From NCBI RefSeq assembly GCF_051133435.1, contig NZ_JBPGNY010000007.1:1-64000 (forward strand): DNA of 64,000 bases, in the 5' to 3' direction. This DNA is from JAAYAO01 sp051133435 (GTDB lineage Bacteria > Actinomycetota > Actinomycetes > Propionibacteriales > Propionibacteriaceae). The notes beneath the pieces are model-generated. The model was not told where the DNA came from, searched no databases, and worked only from the letters and a program-made list of their open reading frames with translations. Position 1 is the stretch's first letter, and each line of letters starts with the position of its first letter. The position numbers and the translations under genes were made by a program. Below are positions 1 through 9,050 of the stretch, one piece after another.

Positions 1-92
1 AACACCTCCTCAACATCCGACCCCGACAAACCCTCAACTGGGCCACCCCAGCCGAACAACTCAACGAGTACCTCACTGCACTCACCACTTGA
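1..92 (+). mobile_element. IS30-family transposase, C-terminal end (cut by window edge)
   Basis: Frame 3 is open from the window edge to a TGA at 90-92 and encodes about 29 residues. They contain the stretch RPRQTLNWATPAEQLNEYL, the pattern at the extreme C-terminus of IS30-type DDE transposases (typically RPRKTLGW..TPAE.L). The rest of the element lies before position 1, so I cannot tell whether it is intact. I could not identify the terminal inverted repeat in the 59 bases before the next gene. Confidence 0.7.
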
Positions 93-151
93 CACCGCCA
101 TATAGCGCGGCGACCTCAAATCAGGCGGTTTGCAGCAGGACGGCGGGCGGG

Positions 152-1282
152 TCACATGGTGGCGACGAGGCGTCCGGCACCTCCCTGGCGCATCTGGTCG
201 AAGCCGTCGTTGACCTGATCGAGTTCGATCGTCCCGGTGACCAGGGTGTCCAGGTCGAGCAGACCGGCCAGGTAGAGGTCGGCCAGCATCGGGATGTCGC
301 GGGGGAAGTGGTTGGCGCCCATCAGCAGGCCCTGCACCCCCTTGTTGGCGACCACCAGCGGCATCGCGGGAATGTTCAGCATCTCGCCGATCGGGGCGAT
401 GCCGAGGATCCAGGCGGTGCGTCCCTGCCGCACCATCGCCACGGCCTGGGCGACCGTCGGCGCGCGGCCCACCACGTCGAAGACATGATCGACCCCGCCG
501 GGAACGACCTCGGTGACCAGCGCGATCGGGTCGCCGGCACTGGCGTCGATGGTGTGGGTGGCGCCGAACTGCTCGGCCAGATCGAGGTTGTCCTGGTTCA
601 CGTCGATCGCGATGATCTTGCTCGCCGAGGTCAGCCGCGCGCCCTGGATGACGTTGAGCCCGACCCCGCCGCAACCGATCACGGCCACCGTTTCACCGGC
701 CCGCACCTTGGCGCCGTTCAGTACCGAACCGACGCCGGTCAACACCGCGCAACCCAGCAGGCCGGCGCGGTCGGCCGGCAGATCTTCGGAGACCTTCACC
801 AGGTTGTTCTGTTGCAGGATCGTCCGTTCGGCGAAACCGCCCATGCCGGCGGCCTGATGTACCTGGGTGCCGTCGGGGCGCACCAGTCGGGGGGCCGGAC
901 GGGAGTCGCGGCCGAGGTCGTTGCGGCGCACACACAGCCAACTGCGCCCGGTGCGGCATTCGGCGCAGACCCCGCAGAACACCGACAGGCAGGCCACCAC
1001 CCGGTCGCCGACGGCCACCGAGGTGACGTTCTCGCCGACCGCCTCCACGGTGCCGGCGATCTCGTGGCCGGGGATGCTCGGCAGGGCTATCGGCATCTCG
1101 CCGTCCAGCATGTGCAGGTCGGAGTGGCACAGGCCGCAGGAATGCACCTGCACCCGTACCTCGTCGGGGGCCAGCCAGTCGTCGAGCAGCACCTCCTCGA
1201 TCCGCAGCGGGCCGGGGGCCTCGCCGAGTACGGCGGCGCGGACGGTGGTGCGCGAGACACCGGGTTCGGTGGAGAGTTTCAT
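152..1282 (-). CDS. Zinc-dependent alcohol dehydrogenase (MDR superfamily)
   Basis: This 376-residue cytosolic NAD(P)-dependent medium-chain dehydrogenase has the usual family length. Catalytic zinc ligands are visible in CGLCHSD (Cys49 region) and PGHE (about residues 71-74). The structural zinc site is C-x2-C-x2-C-x7-C (Cys103, 106, 109, 117). The Rossmann fingerprint GCGGVG is at 203-208. The domain order (GroES-like, then nucleotide-binding) is normal. It resembles the class III/NDMA-dependent branch, but the substrate cannot be read from the sequence. It starts at an ATG at 1282, stands alone, and is separated by about 80 bases from the ABC genes on the same strand. Confidence 0.9.
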   Translation of the reverse strand: MKLSTEPGVSRTTVRAAVLGEAPGPLRIEEVLLDDWLAPDEVRVQVHSCGLCHSDLHMLDGEMPIALPSIPGHEIAGTVEAVGENVTSVAVGDRVVACLSVFCGVCAECRTGRSWLCVRRNDLGRDSRPAPRLVRPDGTQVHQAAGMGGFAERTILQQNNLVKVSEDLPADRAGLLGCAVLTGVGSVLNGAKVRAGETVAVIGCGGVGLNVIQGARLTSASKIIAIDVNQDNLDLAEQFGATHTIDASAGDPIALVTEVVPGGVDHVFDVVGRAPTVAQAVAMVRQGRTAWILGIAPIGEMLNIPAMPLVVANKGVQGLLMGANHFPRDIPMLADLYLAGLLDLDTLVTGTIELDQVNDGFDQMRQGGAGRLVATM

Positions 1283-1360
1283 GGACTCACTGTAGAAAGC
1301 AGAAACCCTGTTCTGAGGTGTCAGTCCCGCTGAGCAAATCCCGATGGCCGCGAAGGGCGG

Positions 1361-2107
1361 TTACTGCCGTTCCCGGCTGCGCACCACGCCCCACACGGCC
1401 ACGACGGCGAAGAGTAGACCCCACAGCCCCATGTTCAGGATGAGCTGCCACAGCGGGTCGTGTTCACCGGAGGGGTCGCGGCCCTCGATCAGCGGCCAGC
1501 GGGCCAGGGCGACATAGCCGTAGAGCGGCGTCCAGCGGGCCACCGAGAGCATGAACCCCGACAGCGGCATGAACATATTGCCCAGGAAACCCAGCAGCAC
1601 CAGGCCGCCGGCCGAGATGCCCATCGCGGCCTCGGAGCGGAACAGCAGGCCGAGAGCGAGCCCGAAGAGGGCGAAGATGCCCGATCCGAGCCAGACGATG
1701 AGGCCCGATTGCAGCCACACCCACCAGGGTGCCTCGGCATCGATCAGGACGCCGAGGCCGAAGATCACCAACACGGTGCCGAAGGCGAAGACCATCGCGA
1801 CGACGGCCTTGGTGGCGATCACCGCCCAGGCCGGGGTCGGGGTGAGGGCGAGTTGGCGTCCCCAGCCCTGCATCTGTTCCAGGGCGGCCTGCCCGCCGAT
1901 GCCGTTGGTGGCCATCATCGCCCCGTAGGCGGCCATGCCGAGCATGATGTACATGTTCACGTTGCCGTGCCCGGACGGGGCGCTGCCGTAGTCGAAAGCG
2001 GTGCCGAAGATCACGGTCATCGTGCCGGGCAGCAGCAGGGTGAAGATCAGCACGCCGGGGTTGCGCAGTTGCCGCAGGAACTCGATCCAGGTGTAGCGCA
2101 GGGTCAT
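1361..2107 (-). CDS. ABC-2 type transporter permease
   Basis: A 248-residue integral membrane protein with about six hydrophobic segments, of the ABC-2/DrrB type. It begins with MTLRYTWIEFLRQLRNP, the usual cytoplasmic entry helix. The ATG at 2107 overlaps the stop of the upstream ATPase gene in an ATGA arrangement (2104-2107), so the two are translationally coupled and should form one exporter. The reading frame runs open further upstream but there it only antisenses the ATPase. The substrate is unknown; drug or lipid export is typical for this family. Confidence 0.88.
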   Translation of the reverse strand: MTLRYTWIEFLRQLRNPGVLIFTLLLPGTMTVIFGTAFDYGSAPSGHGNVNMYIMLGMAAYGAMMATNGIGGQAALEQMQGWGRQLALTPTPAWAVIATKAVVAMVFAFGTVLVIFGLGVLIDAEAPWWVWLQSGLIVWLGSGIFALFGLALGLLFRSEAAMGISAGGLVLLGFLGNMFMPLSGFMLSVARWTPLYGYVALARWPLIEGRDPSGEHDPLWQLILNMGLWGLLFAVVAVWGVVRSRERQ

Positions 2108-3009
2108 GCCGGCTCCTCGGAGGTGAGCTGCAGGAAGGCGTCGTCCAGGCTCGGGGCGCTGATCAGCAGATCGCGGGCGCGGTATTCGGTGAGCAGCCGG
2201 GCGGCGACGGCATCGGAGTCGGAGGTGCGTACCACCAGCCGCTGATCGCCGAATTCGACGTCGACCACCCCTGGCAGGGTGCCGATCTCGTCGGCCAGGG
2301 ACGGGTCGTCGATCAGGGCGGTGATCGTGCGGACGTTGGTCAGCGAGCGGATTTCGTTGGTGCTGCCGTCGGCGACGATGCGTCCCCGGGAGATCAGTAC
2401 GATCCGGTCGGCGAAGCGGTCGGCCTCCTCGAGGTAGTGGGTGGCGAAGATGACCGTGCGGCCGGTGGTGGTTTCGGCGCGCATGGTTTCCCAGAAGGCC
2501 TTGCGGGTGCCGACGTCCATCCCGGCGGTGGGTTCGTCCAGGATCAGCAGTTCGGGGTCGGGCAGCAGCGCCAGGGCGAAGCGGAGCCGTTGTTGTTCCC
2601 CGCCGGAGCATTTCGACACTCGGCGCCTGGCGATCGGGGCCAGGCCGGCGCGCTCGATCACGTCGCCGACACGGCGTTCGGCGCGGTGCAGGGAGGCGAT
2701 CGCCTGCACGGTTTCGAGCACCGTGAGGTCACGCAGCAGCCCGCCGGATTGCAGGACGGCCGAGACGCGTCCGTCCCGCACCGCCTGGATGGGGGAGGCG
2801 CCGAAGACCTGTACCTCGCCGGAACTGGGCGTGGTCAGACCGAGCACCATGTCGATGGTGGTGGTTTTACCGGCCCCGTTCGGGCCGAGGAACGCGACGA
2901 TCTCGCCCGGACGCACCGTCAGGTCGACCCCATTGACCGCCCGGACGGCATGTTCGCCGTGCCCGAAGGACTTGTGCAGGTCACTGAGGACCAGGGCCGG
3001 AGCGGTCAT
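2104..3009 (-). CDS. ABC transporter ATP-binding protein (DrrA-like)
   Basis: A 301-residue nucleotide-binding subunit. Walker A is GPNGAGKTT (42-50), the signature is SGGEQQR (135-141) and Walker B is LLILDEP (154-160). The remaining C-terminal ~90 residues form the regulatory domain seen in DrrA/NodI-type exporters. It is the first gene of a two-gene operon with the ABC-2 permease that overlaps its 3' end by 4 bases. A long palindromic repeat lies about 45 bases upstream of the start. Confidence 0.92.
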   Translation of the reverse strand: MTAPALVLSDLHKSFGHGEHAVRAVNGVDLTVRPGEIVAFLGPNGAGKTTTIDMVLGLTTPSSGEVQVFGASPIQAVRDGRVSAVLQSGGLLRDLTVLETVQAIASLHRAERRVGDVIERAGLAPIARRRVSKCSGGEQQRLRFALALLPDPELLILDEPTAGMDVGTRKAFWETMRAETTTGRTVIFATHYLEEADRFADRIVLISRGRIVADGSTNEIRSLTNVRTITALIDDPSLADEIGTLPGVVDVEFGDQRLVVRTSDSDAVAARLLTEYRARDLLISAPSLDDAFLQLTSEEPA

Positions 3010-3052
3010 GGGTTACAGCCTGCCCGATCCCCGCGCGCCCCCCAACTCGCAC

Positions 3053-3115
3053 ATGCAACCCGGACTCGTTCCTGCGTGGCGTAGTAAGTGACGCAGGAAC
3101 GAGTTCGGGTTGCAT
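3053..3115. repeat. Dispersed long palindromic element, copy A
   Basis: Two 25-base arms (3053-3077 and 3091-3115) are inverted copies with a single mismatch, separated by a 13-base loop. The arms begin atgcaacccg and run to gttcctgcgt. The element lies between the start of the ABC ATPase gene and the stop of the next minus-strand gene. Related copies are at 8029-8063, 30880-30942 and 38131-38198. As RNA it would form a very stable hairpin, so it may act as a terminator or RNA-stability element, but its dispersal marks it as a repeat family. Confidence 0.9.
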
Positions 3116-3127
3116 TTGGCATAGGAG

Positions 3128-3145
3128 GCGCCCGGGTGGGGGCGC
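3128..3145 (-). terminator. Short GC hairpin downstream of the AI-2E family gene
   Basis: A six-base perfect stem (gcgccc/gggcgc) with a six-base loop lies 20 bases past the stop of the 3165-4451 gene. There is no T-tract. It may terminate that transcript together with palindrome copy A just beyond it. Confidence 0.35.
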
Positions 3146-3164
3146 GTGGTTCAGCGCTCCTTGC

Positions 3165-4451
3165 TCAGAGTTCCTTGTCCGTGCGCTGCTCGTCGGCGAC
3201 GATCTCGGGCTCGGTCTCCTCGGTCTTCGGCGCGACCTCATCCTCATCGTCGGAGGCGAAGGGACGCGAGGCCTGCGGATCGGGCCGCTCCGGGAAGACC
3301 ACGGTGGCACCGGACTCGGTGCGCGGCAGCCGTCCGACCTCGGCGGTGGTCAGCGACATCACCCCGGGCACCGATTCGGGGCCCTTCTTGGTCGTGGAGT
3401 CGTTCGGCTTCTCGTTGGTGAGGAAGGCGTTCATCCAGCGCGATTCCGGGTCGGCGTCGACCAGGATCGCCTTGAAGAAGGAGGTCAGCGGCACGGCCAG
3501 CAGGGCGCCGAAGGGGCCGAGGACGGTGGCCCACAGGGCCAGCGACAGGAAGGTGGCCGTGGTGTTCAACCCGACCGCGTCCCCGGTGAACTTCGGCTGG
3601 ATGATCGTTTGCAGCACGAAGTTGATCACCGCGTAGGCGATGACCACCGCCAGGGCCTCGATCGGGCCGAGCACCAGCAGCGCCATCAGGGCCGGCGGAA
3701 TCAGGCCGAGCACGAACCCGATGTTCGGGATGTAGTTGGTGACGAAGGACAAGATGCCCCAGGTCCAGGCCAGCGGCACCCCGATGATGCCCAGCGCCAC
3801 CACGTCCAGCAGCGCCACGATCAGACCGAAGATGGTGGTCACGAACCAGTACTTGCGCACCGACAGCGAGAAGGCCGACAGGGCCTCGGCCAGGTGCGGA
3901 CGCGAGGCGATCAGGGTGGAAACCCGGCCCCGGACGTCCTGGGTGTCGATGGTCAGGAAGAACAGGATGATCAGCAGCATCAGGATCTGCGAACCGACAT
4001 TGCTCAACGAACTGAGCAGCGAGTTCGCCAACCCGGCGATCCGACTCACATCGAAGCTGTTGATCGCATCGTGCAGGGTCTTGTCGGGGTTGATGCCGAA
4101 GCGCTCGACCAGATTGAGCAGCGATTCCCACATCTGATTGAAGGTGTCGCCGTACTTCGGCAACTCCAGGGTGAGCTGGGCGATGCCGAAGCCCAGGCCG
4201 CCCACGATCAACAACAGCAGCAGGTACAGCAGCATCATCACCAGGGTGGCGCTGAGCAGCCGGGGTACCTTCTTGCTCACCATCCACTTGTGCAGCGGAC
4301 GGCCGGTCAGTACCAGGGTCAGTGCGAAGAAGGCCGGGGCGACGATGCCGGAGATCTGTTTGAGGCCGGCCAGGGCAATCACGAAGCCGGCCAGGGCCAC
4401 CAGCAGAATCAAACCGCGTGGTGCCCCGCTGCGAGTCGAAGTCTCGTTCAC
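3165..4451 (-). CDS. AI-2E family (PerM/UPF0118) transporter
   Basis: This 428-residue polytopic membrane protein has the layout of the AI-2E/PerM family: paired N-terminal helices (ILLVALAGFVIALAGL), a mid-protein soluble stretch, and a C-terminal cluster of helices with the family-typical P(N)IG..LGLIPPALMALL region. The last ~70 residues are acidic and polar, rich in E and D, and cytoplasmic. The GTG at 4451 (VNETSTRSG) is chosen because the frame further upstream crosses the divergent amidohydrolase gene and loses family character. The transported substrate is not known; members include exporters and Na+/H+ antiporters. Confidence 0.82.
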   Translation of the reverse strand: MNETSTRSGAPRGLILLVALAGFVIALAGLKQISGIVAPAFFALTLVLTGRPLHKWMVSKKVPRLLSATLVMMLLYLLLLLIVGGLGFGIAQLTLELPKYGDTFNQMWESLLNLVERFGINPDKTLHDAINSFDVSRIAGLANSLLSSLSNVGSQILMLLIILFFLTIDTQDVRGRVSTLIASRPHLAEALSAFSLSVRKYWFVTTIFGLIVALLDVVALGIIGVPLAWTWGILSFVTNYIPNIGFVLGLIPPALMALLVLGPIEALAVVIAYAVINFVLQTIIQPKFTGDAVGLNTTATFLSLALWATVLGPFGALLAVPLTSFFKAILVDADPESRWMNAFLTNEKPNDSTTKKGPESVPGVMSLTTAEVGRLPRTESGATVVFPERPDPQASRPFASDDEDEVAPKTEETEPEIVADEQRTDKEL

Positions 4452-4538
4452 GAGGGAAGAATACCGGCTACCAGACTCACCGCTCCGCAGGGCGCACAAC
4501 CTCGGGCTACGCTGCCCGGCAAACGTTCGAGGAGGAAC

Positions 4539-6173
4539 ATGACGCACAGCGCAGCGGATCGGCCCGCAGATGTCGTGATGGTCGGTGGCACGGTCGTCAC
4601 GATGGATCCCGCCGGTGGCCGGCACGAAGCCATCGCGATCCGGGACGGCCGGATCATCGCCGTCGGATCATCCCGGGAGCTGCGGCCCCTGGCCGGTGAC
4701 GATGGTGGGGTGATCGACCTGGCCGGGGCCACTGTGCTGCCGGGTTTCATCGAAACCCACATCCACCCGGCGATGCTCGGGGAACGGCTGACCCGGTCGG
4801 TGGATGCGAGTTCGCCGACCAACGCCTCGATCGCCGACATCGTCGAGCGGGTGCGCGATGCCGTGGCCGGACGTGGACCCGAGGACTGGGTGATCGGCCA
4901 TGGGTACGACGACACCGCGCTGCGCGACATGCGCCATCCGACCCGGCACGATCTGGACGAGGTGGCCCCCGATACCCCGGTCTTCCTGCATCACGTTTCG
5001 GGGCACGTCGCGGTCGCCAACAGCCGCGCCCTGGAGATGCTGGGCATCTCGGCCGGCACCGCCGACCCCGATGGTGGCGAGATCCAGCGCGGTTCGGACG
5101 GGTCGCCGTCCGGGGTGCTGTTCGAAACCGCCGCCTGGATGCTGCACCGGGTGATGCCGAAACCATCCCCCGACGAGGTGGCTCGCGCCATCGGTGTGGT
5201 GGGCGAAGAACTCGCCCGGCTCGGCATCACCACCATCCACGACGCCGCGATGGACCCCCGGTACCTGGACGCCTACCGCCTGGCGATGGAACACCACGGT
5301 TTCGGCAGCCGGGTGCGTGGCTACCTGGTGGCCGGTCAGGCCGATGGGTGCGGCATCGACGAGCCCGACCGCGCGCCTCGTCCCGGCCTGGCCGGTGACC
5401 TGCAAATGCGTGGCATCAAGATGTGGGCCGACGGCTCGATCCAGGCCGAAACCGGGTTCCTGAGCCGGCCGTACCACTGCTCGCCGAGCCATCACGGATC
5501 ACCGATCCTGACCCAGGACGAACTCAACTCCGCGGTGCGGAAGTGGGACGAACGCGGCTGGCAGCTCGCGATTCACGCCAACGGCGATGCCGCCATCGAC
5601 AGCGTGCTGCAGGCCTACGCCGGTATCGAGCGCAGCAACTCCCGGCTGCCACATCGCATCGAGCACTTCCAGATGGGCCGCGAGGACCAACTCGACGAGG
5701 TCGCGAGGATGGGCGTCCTGCCGTCGGTGTTCGTGAAACACGTCTGGTACTGGGGTGATCGGCACCGCGACATCTTCCTGGGCCCCGAGCGGGCAACCCG
5801 GATCAGCCCGCTCGCCTCCCTGCACGGCAAGGGCGTGCCGTTCGCGTTGCACTCCGACGCTCCGGTGACCCCGCTGTCGGCGCTGGAAGGTCTGCAGGTG
5901 GCGGTCATGCGCACCACCTCGTCCGGACGAGTACTGGGGCCGGAACAGGCCGTCCCGATCGAAACCGCCCTGCTCGGCTACGGCCGCAACGCCGCCCGCT
6001 TCGCCGGGGACGAGGACCTGATCGGGTCGCTCGAGGTCGGCAAACAGGCCGACCTGGTGGTGCTGGACGAGGACCCGACCCGCTGCGCCCCCGAGTCCAT
6101 CGCACAGATCGGGGTGCGGGCCACCTACGTCGCCGGCAAGCCCATCTTCGAGCGCGCCGCAGGAGACCGGTAG
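4539..6173 (+). CDS. YtcJ-type metal-dependent amidohydrolase
   Basis: A 544-residue amidohydrolase family 3 protein. Metal and catalytic residues of the TIM barrel are present: HIH (His74, His76), the GIKMWADGS strand near 292, His346 (IHANGD), the RIEH motif, and HSDAP (His438, Asp440). The C-terminal GSLEVGKQADLVVLD is the usual beta-sandwich return. The ATG at 4539 has a strong GGAGGA eight bases upstream. The substrate is unknown; YtcJ relatives hydrolyse amides or lactams. It is divergent from the AI-2E gene with an 87-base gap. Confidence 0.88.
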   Translation: MTHSAADRPADVVMVGGTVVTMDPAGGRHEAIAIRDGRIIAVGSSRELRPLAGDDGGVIDLAGATVLPGFIETHIHPAMLGERLTRSVDASSPTNASIADIVERVRDAVAGRGPEDWVIGHGYDDTALRDMRHPTRHDLDEVAPDTPVFLHHVSGHVAVANSRALEMLGISAGTADPDGGEIQRGSDGSPSGVLFETAAWMLHRVMPKPSPDEVARAIGVVGEELARLGITTIHDAAMDPRYLDAYRLAMEHHGFGSRVRGYLVAGQADGCGIDEPDRAPRPGLAGDLQMRGIKMWADGSIQAETGFLSRPYHCSPSHHGSPILTQDELNSAVRKWDERGWQLAIHANGDAAIDSVLQAYAGIERSNSRLPHRIEHFQMGREDQLDEVARMGVLPSVFVKHVWYWGDRHRDIFLGPERATRISPLASLHGKGVPFALHSDAPVTPLSALEGLQVAVMRTTSSGRVLGPEQAVPIETALLGYGRNAARFAGDEDLIGSLEVGKQADLVVLDEDPTRCAPESIAQIGVRATYVAGKPIFERAAGDR

Positions 6174-6197
6174 CTGACCGGCCGGTAGCCTGACCCC

Positions 6198-8027
6198 ATG
6201 TTCGGATGGGCGTGGGCCACCTCGTATGTGGGATTGCTGAGGTCGCTCGGCACCTACCTGAAGTTCCAGATCGTCGCCAAGGCGATCACCCTGGCCATCG
6301 CCGGACCGATCATGTTCCTCGCCACCGAGGCCTTCGTCCGGCTCGGCAACGAGAAGGTGGTCACCCAGGCGAATCTGGTGCCCTTCCTGCTGTCGTGGCG
6401 GGGGGCCGCGTTCGCCGCGGTGCTGATGCTGGTTCTGGTGATCGGTTTCGTGGTCGAGATCAACGGGCTGGTGACGATCTCGGCGCGCCGGCTGAAGGGT
6501 CTGCCGGAGGCCCAGTACCGATCGATCCTGTGGCTCGGGATGCGCCGGGTGCGCAATCTGCTGGGCTGGGCGCTGCCGGTCGTGCTGCTCTATCTGGCGG
6601 TGATCGCGCCGCTGACCGGTAACGGCGTCACCCTGGAGCGGCTCAGCAAGGTGAAGATTCCCAACTTCATCACCTCGGTGATCTACAGCACCCCGAAGCT
6701 GCTGGTGGCCTACAGCGCGGTCTTGGTGCTGCTCGCCATCATCGGCGCCTTCCTGTCGTTCACCTTCCACTTCATCGTGCTCGCCGACCAGAACGTCACC
6801 CGGGCGATGCTGAACAGTGTGCAACTGGTGGCCAGGCGGCGTCGCCGCTTCCTGCGCTTCCTGGCCGAAACGGTCGCCCTGCTGTCGATCGTGGCGGTGG
6901 TGGTGATCGTCTGGTTCGCCCTCGTGTTGGGTTTGTTGGTCGCGATCGACGTCGACACGGCCCCGAAACGGATGCTGTTCATCGGGCTGTGGTTGATCCA
7001 GCAATCGGTGCTGGGTCTGGCCGCGATCCTGCTGGCGCCGTCGCAGATCCATGCCCTCACCGAGACCTTCTACGAGTCGGTGGCCGCCGACGAGAAGTTC
7101 GCCGATCTGGCCGAGGCGATGCCGGCACTGGCCGTGCGGGAGAAGCCGTCGGTGTTGGACCGGCTGTTCGGCAAGGTCGTCGGGATCGCGGTGGCCTTCG
7201 TGCTGGTGATCGTCGCGATCTCCATCCCGGGCGGTTTCGTCGCCGACAAGCTGCTGCGCTCGACCGAACCGGTCGCGGTGATCGGCCACCGGGCGGGCGG
7301 CCAGGGCACCCCGGAGAACTCGATGAGCGGGTTGAAGCACGCGATCAAGCACAAGGCTTGGGGGGTCGAGATCGACATCCAGCGCACCAAGGACGGCCGC
7401 TATGTGCTCAACCACGACGACACCTTCAAGCGGGCCGCCGGTGACCCGCGCAAATCCACCGATATGACGGCCGCCCAGATCGCGAAGCTCGACATCGACC
7501 CGCGTCCGAATGTGACCGAGGCACCGCCGACCCTGGAGGAATTCCTCGACGCCGCCAAGGGGCACGTGACGGTCTTCATTGAACTCAAGGGCGCCACCGC
7601 CGACAAGCGGATGGCGGCCGATGTGCTGAAGCTGGTCAAGGAACGCGACATGCTCGGCGAGACCGTGATCATCTCGCTGAACTACCAGTTGATCCGCGAC
7701 GTCGAGAAGTCCGACCCCAACGTGCAGACCGGTTATCTCTACTTCTTGGCGCTGGGTCGGGTGAGTGAGCTCGAGGCCGACTACCTGATTCTGGAGGAGG
7801 GGGAGGCGACCCCGTCCCGGCTCGTCGAGATCATCAACGCCGACAAGCGGGCCATCGTCTGGACGGTGAACGAGCAGGAATCGATGTCGAAGTTCGGCAA
7901 CCAGCCGGTCTACGCGATGATCACCGACCACATCGAAGAGCTCAACAAGGTGCTGGAGGAGCGGGAGTTCGGCAGTGATGTCGAACTGTTCCTGAAGCTC
8001 TTCGTCGGCGTCGCCGGCACGGTCTGA
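6198..8027 (+). CDS. Membrane-anchored glycerophosphodiester phosphodiesterase
   Basis: A 609-residue protein in two parts. The first ~350 residues form a multi-helix membrane domain (GDPD-associated membrane domain, with helices near 28-45, 65-90, 120-140, 175-200, 230-250 and 330-350). The C-terminal ~250 residues are a GDPD TIM barrel. Catalytic residues are visible: His364 in GHRAGG, PENS, Glu391 and Asp393 in VEIDIQ, and His406 in NHDD. It would hydrolyse glycerophosphodiesters to glycerol-3-phosphate and an alcohol at the membrane face. It starts 24 bases after the amidohydrolase and could be cotranscribed. Confidence 0.9.
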   Translation: MFGWAWATSYVGLLRSLGTYLKFQIVAKAITLAIAGPIMFLATEAFVRLGNEKVVTQANLVPFLLSWRGAAFAAVLMLVLVIGFVVEINGLVTISARRLKGLPEAQYRSILWLGMRRVRNLLGWALPVVLLYLAVIAPLTGNGVTLERLSKVKIPNFITSVIYSTPKLLVAYSAVLVLLAIIGAFLSFTFHFIVLADQNVTRAMLNSVQLVARRRRRFLRFLAETVALLSIVAVVVIVWFALVLGLLVAIDVDTAPKRMLFIGLWLIQQSVLGLAAILLAPSQIHALTETFYESVAADEKFADLAEAMPALAVREKPSVLDRLFGKVVGIAVAFVLVIVAISIPGGFVADKLLRSTEPVAVIGHRAGGQGTPENSMSGLKHAIKHKAWGVEIDIQRTKDGRYVLNHDDTFKRAAGDPRKSTDMTAAQIAKLDIDPRPNVTEAPPTLEEFLDAAKGHVTVFIELKGATADKRMAADVLKLVKERDMLGETVIISLNYQLIRDVEKSDPNVQTGYLYFLALGRVSELEADYLILEEGEATPSRLVEIINADKRAIVWTVNEQESMSKFGNQPVYAMITDHIEELNKVLEEREFGSDVELFLKLFVGVAGTV

Positions 8028-8028
8028 C

Positions 8029-8063
8029 CTCGTTCCTGCAACCGGTACGAGTACGGGTTGCAT
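8029..8063. repeat. Dispersed palindromic element, copy B (degenerate half-copy)
   Basis: The 3' arm (acgagtacgggttgcat) matches the right arm of the other copies, while the 5' arm is cut back to ctcgttcctgc. The two halves can pair only over about five bases. It fills the 46-base gap between two convergent genes, overlapping neither stop codon. Confidence 0.75.
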
Positions 8064-8073
8064 GTGGGAAAAA

Positions 8074-8985
8074 TCAGCCGGACGCGGGTGCGCGGCGGAC
8101 CTTCAGGGCGGCTTCGCCGGCGAGTACCAGGACGGCCAGCCAGATCGGTCCGTAGCCGAGCAGGTCGATTGGGGCGAAGGGGGATCCGATCGCCAGCGCA
8201 ACGAACACCAGCAGCACGGGCTCCACATAACTGAGCAGCCCGAACAGCCCGAAGGGCAACAGCTCCGCGGCCCAGAAATAGGCCACCGTCGCCACGCCAC
8301 TGATCACCCCGAGCCCGGGTACCGCCCACCACAGGTTGGGGTTGGTCGCCCACGATTCGGTGGCCGAGGGTGAGGTGGCCACGAACCAGATGCCGACCGG
8401 CAGCATGAACAGCACATCGCAGATCGTGCCGCCGGCATCGGCGGTGCCGAGCACCCGGCGCAGGGTGAAGTAGAAGGTGAAACCGAGCGCGATCACCAAC
8501 ACTTCCCAGGAGATCGACCCGGCCGAGATCAGGTGCCCGACCGCACCGAAGCAGGCCAGCACGACCGCGATGCGTTGGGGACGGCTGAGCCGCTCCCGAA
8601 ACCCGAAGCGTCCGACCACCACCATCGCGATCGGCAGCACGAAGAAGCCGAGCGACACCTGCAGGGCGCGTCCGTTGGCCGGTGCCCACATGAACAACCA
8701 CCACTGCACCGACAGCACCGCCGCGGCCACGACCGTGCCCAGGAGGATCTTCGGGGATCGCAACCGACGCAGACCGGTGATCACCTGATCACCCATGCCG
8801 AGGGCGAAGACGGTGACGACGGCCACCGGCAGGCTGGTCACGATGCGCCAGCCCAGTACCGCCCCACCGCTGAGCGGGGTCAGCAACACCGCCCAGTACG
8901 AGAGCAACGCGAACAGCACCGACGCACCGAGCGAGGCGCCGACACCGATGGGCGAGGTGGTGCGAGTCATGTCGGAGGGCATCAT
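8074..8985 (-). CDS. rarD: EamA/RarD-type permease
   Basis: A 303-residue protein with about ten hydrophobic helices in two EamA repeats, of the RarD branch of the drug/metabolite transporter superfamily. Typical pieces are SYWAVLL near the N-terminus, VQWWLFMWAPANGRALQVSLGFFVLPI, and SYVEPVLLVFVA near the C-terminus. The start may be the ATG at 8985, 8982 or 8970; none has a clear ribosome site. The substrate is unknown. It is convergent with the glycerophosphodiesterase gene across palindrome copy B. Confidence 0.85.
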   Translation of the reverse strand: MMPSDMTRTTSPIGVGASLGASVLFALLSYWAVLLTPLSGGAVLGWRIVTSLPVAVVTVFALGMGDQVITGLRRLRSPKILLGTVVAAAVLSVQWWLFMWAPANGRALQVSLGFFVLPIAMVVVGRFGFRERLSRPQRIAVVLACFGAVGHLISAGSISWEVLVIALGFTFYFTLRRVLGTADAGGTICDVLFMLPVGIWFVATSPSATESWATNPNLWWAVPGLGVISGVATVAYFWAAELLPFGLFGLLSYVEPVLLVFVALAIGSPFAPIDLLGYGPIWLAVLVLAGEAALKVRRAPASG

Positions 8986-9050
8986 CGCAGGTTCACCGCG
9001 CCGATGCCGCCTCTGCTCACGCGGGTGCGCTCACCCCGGAAACTGAACGC

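Noticed and set aside
3609..4538. N-terminal extension of the amidohydrolase frame back to 3609
   Set aside because: The extension is antisense to the AI-2E family gene and low-complexity. The ATG at 4539 has a strong ribosome site and begins the conserved domain.
5499..8063. An 854-codon minus-strand open frame
   Set aside because: It lies opposite the amidohydrolase and glycerophosphodiesterase genes, is Asp/His/Arg/Gln rich, and has no domain. It is a shadow frame.
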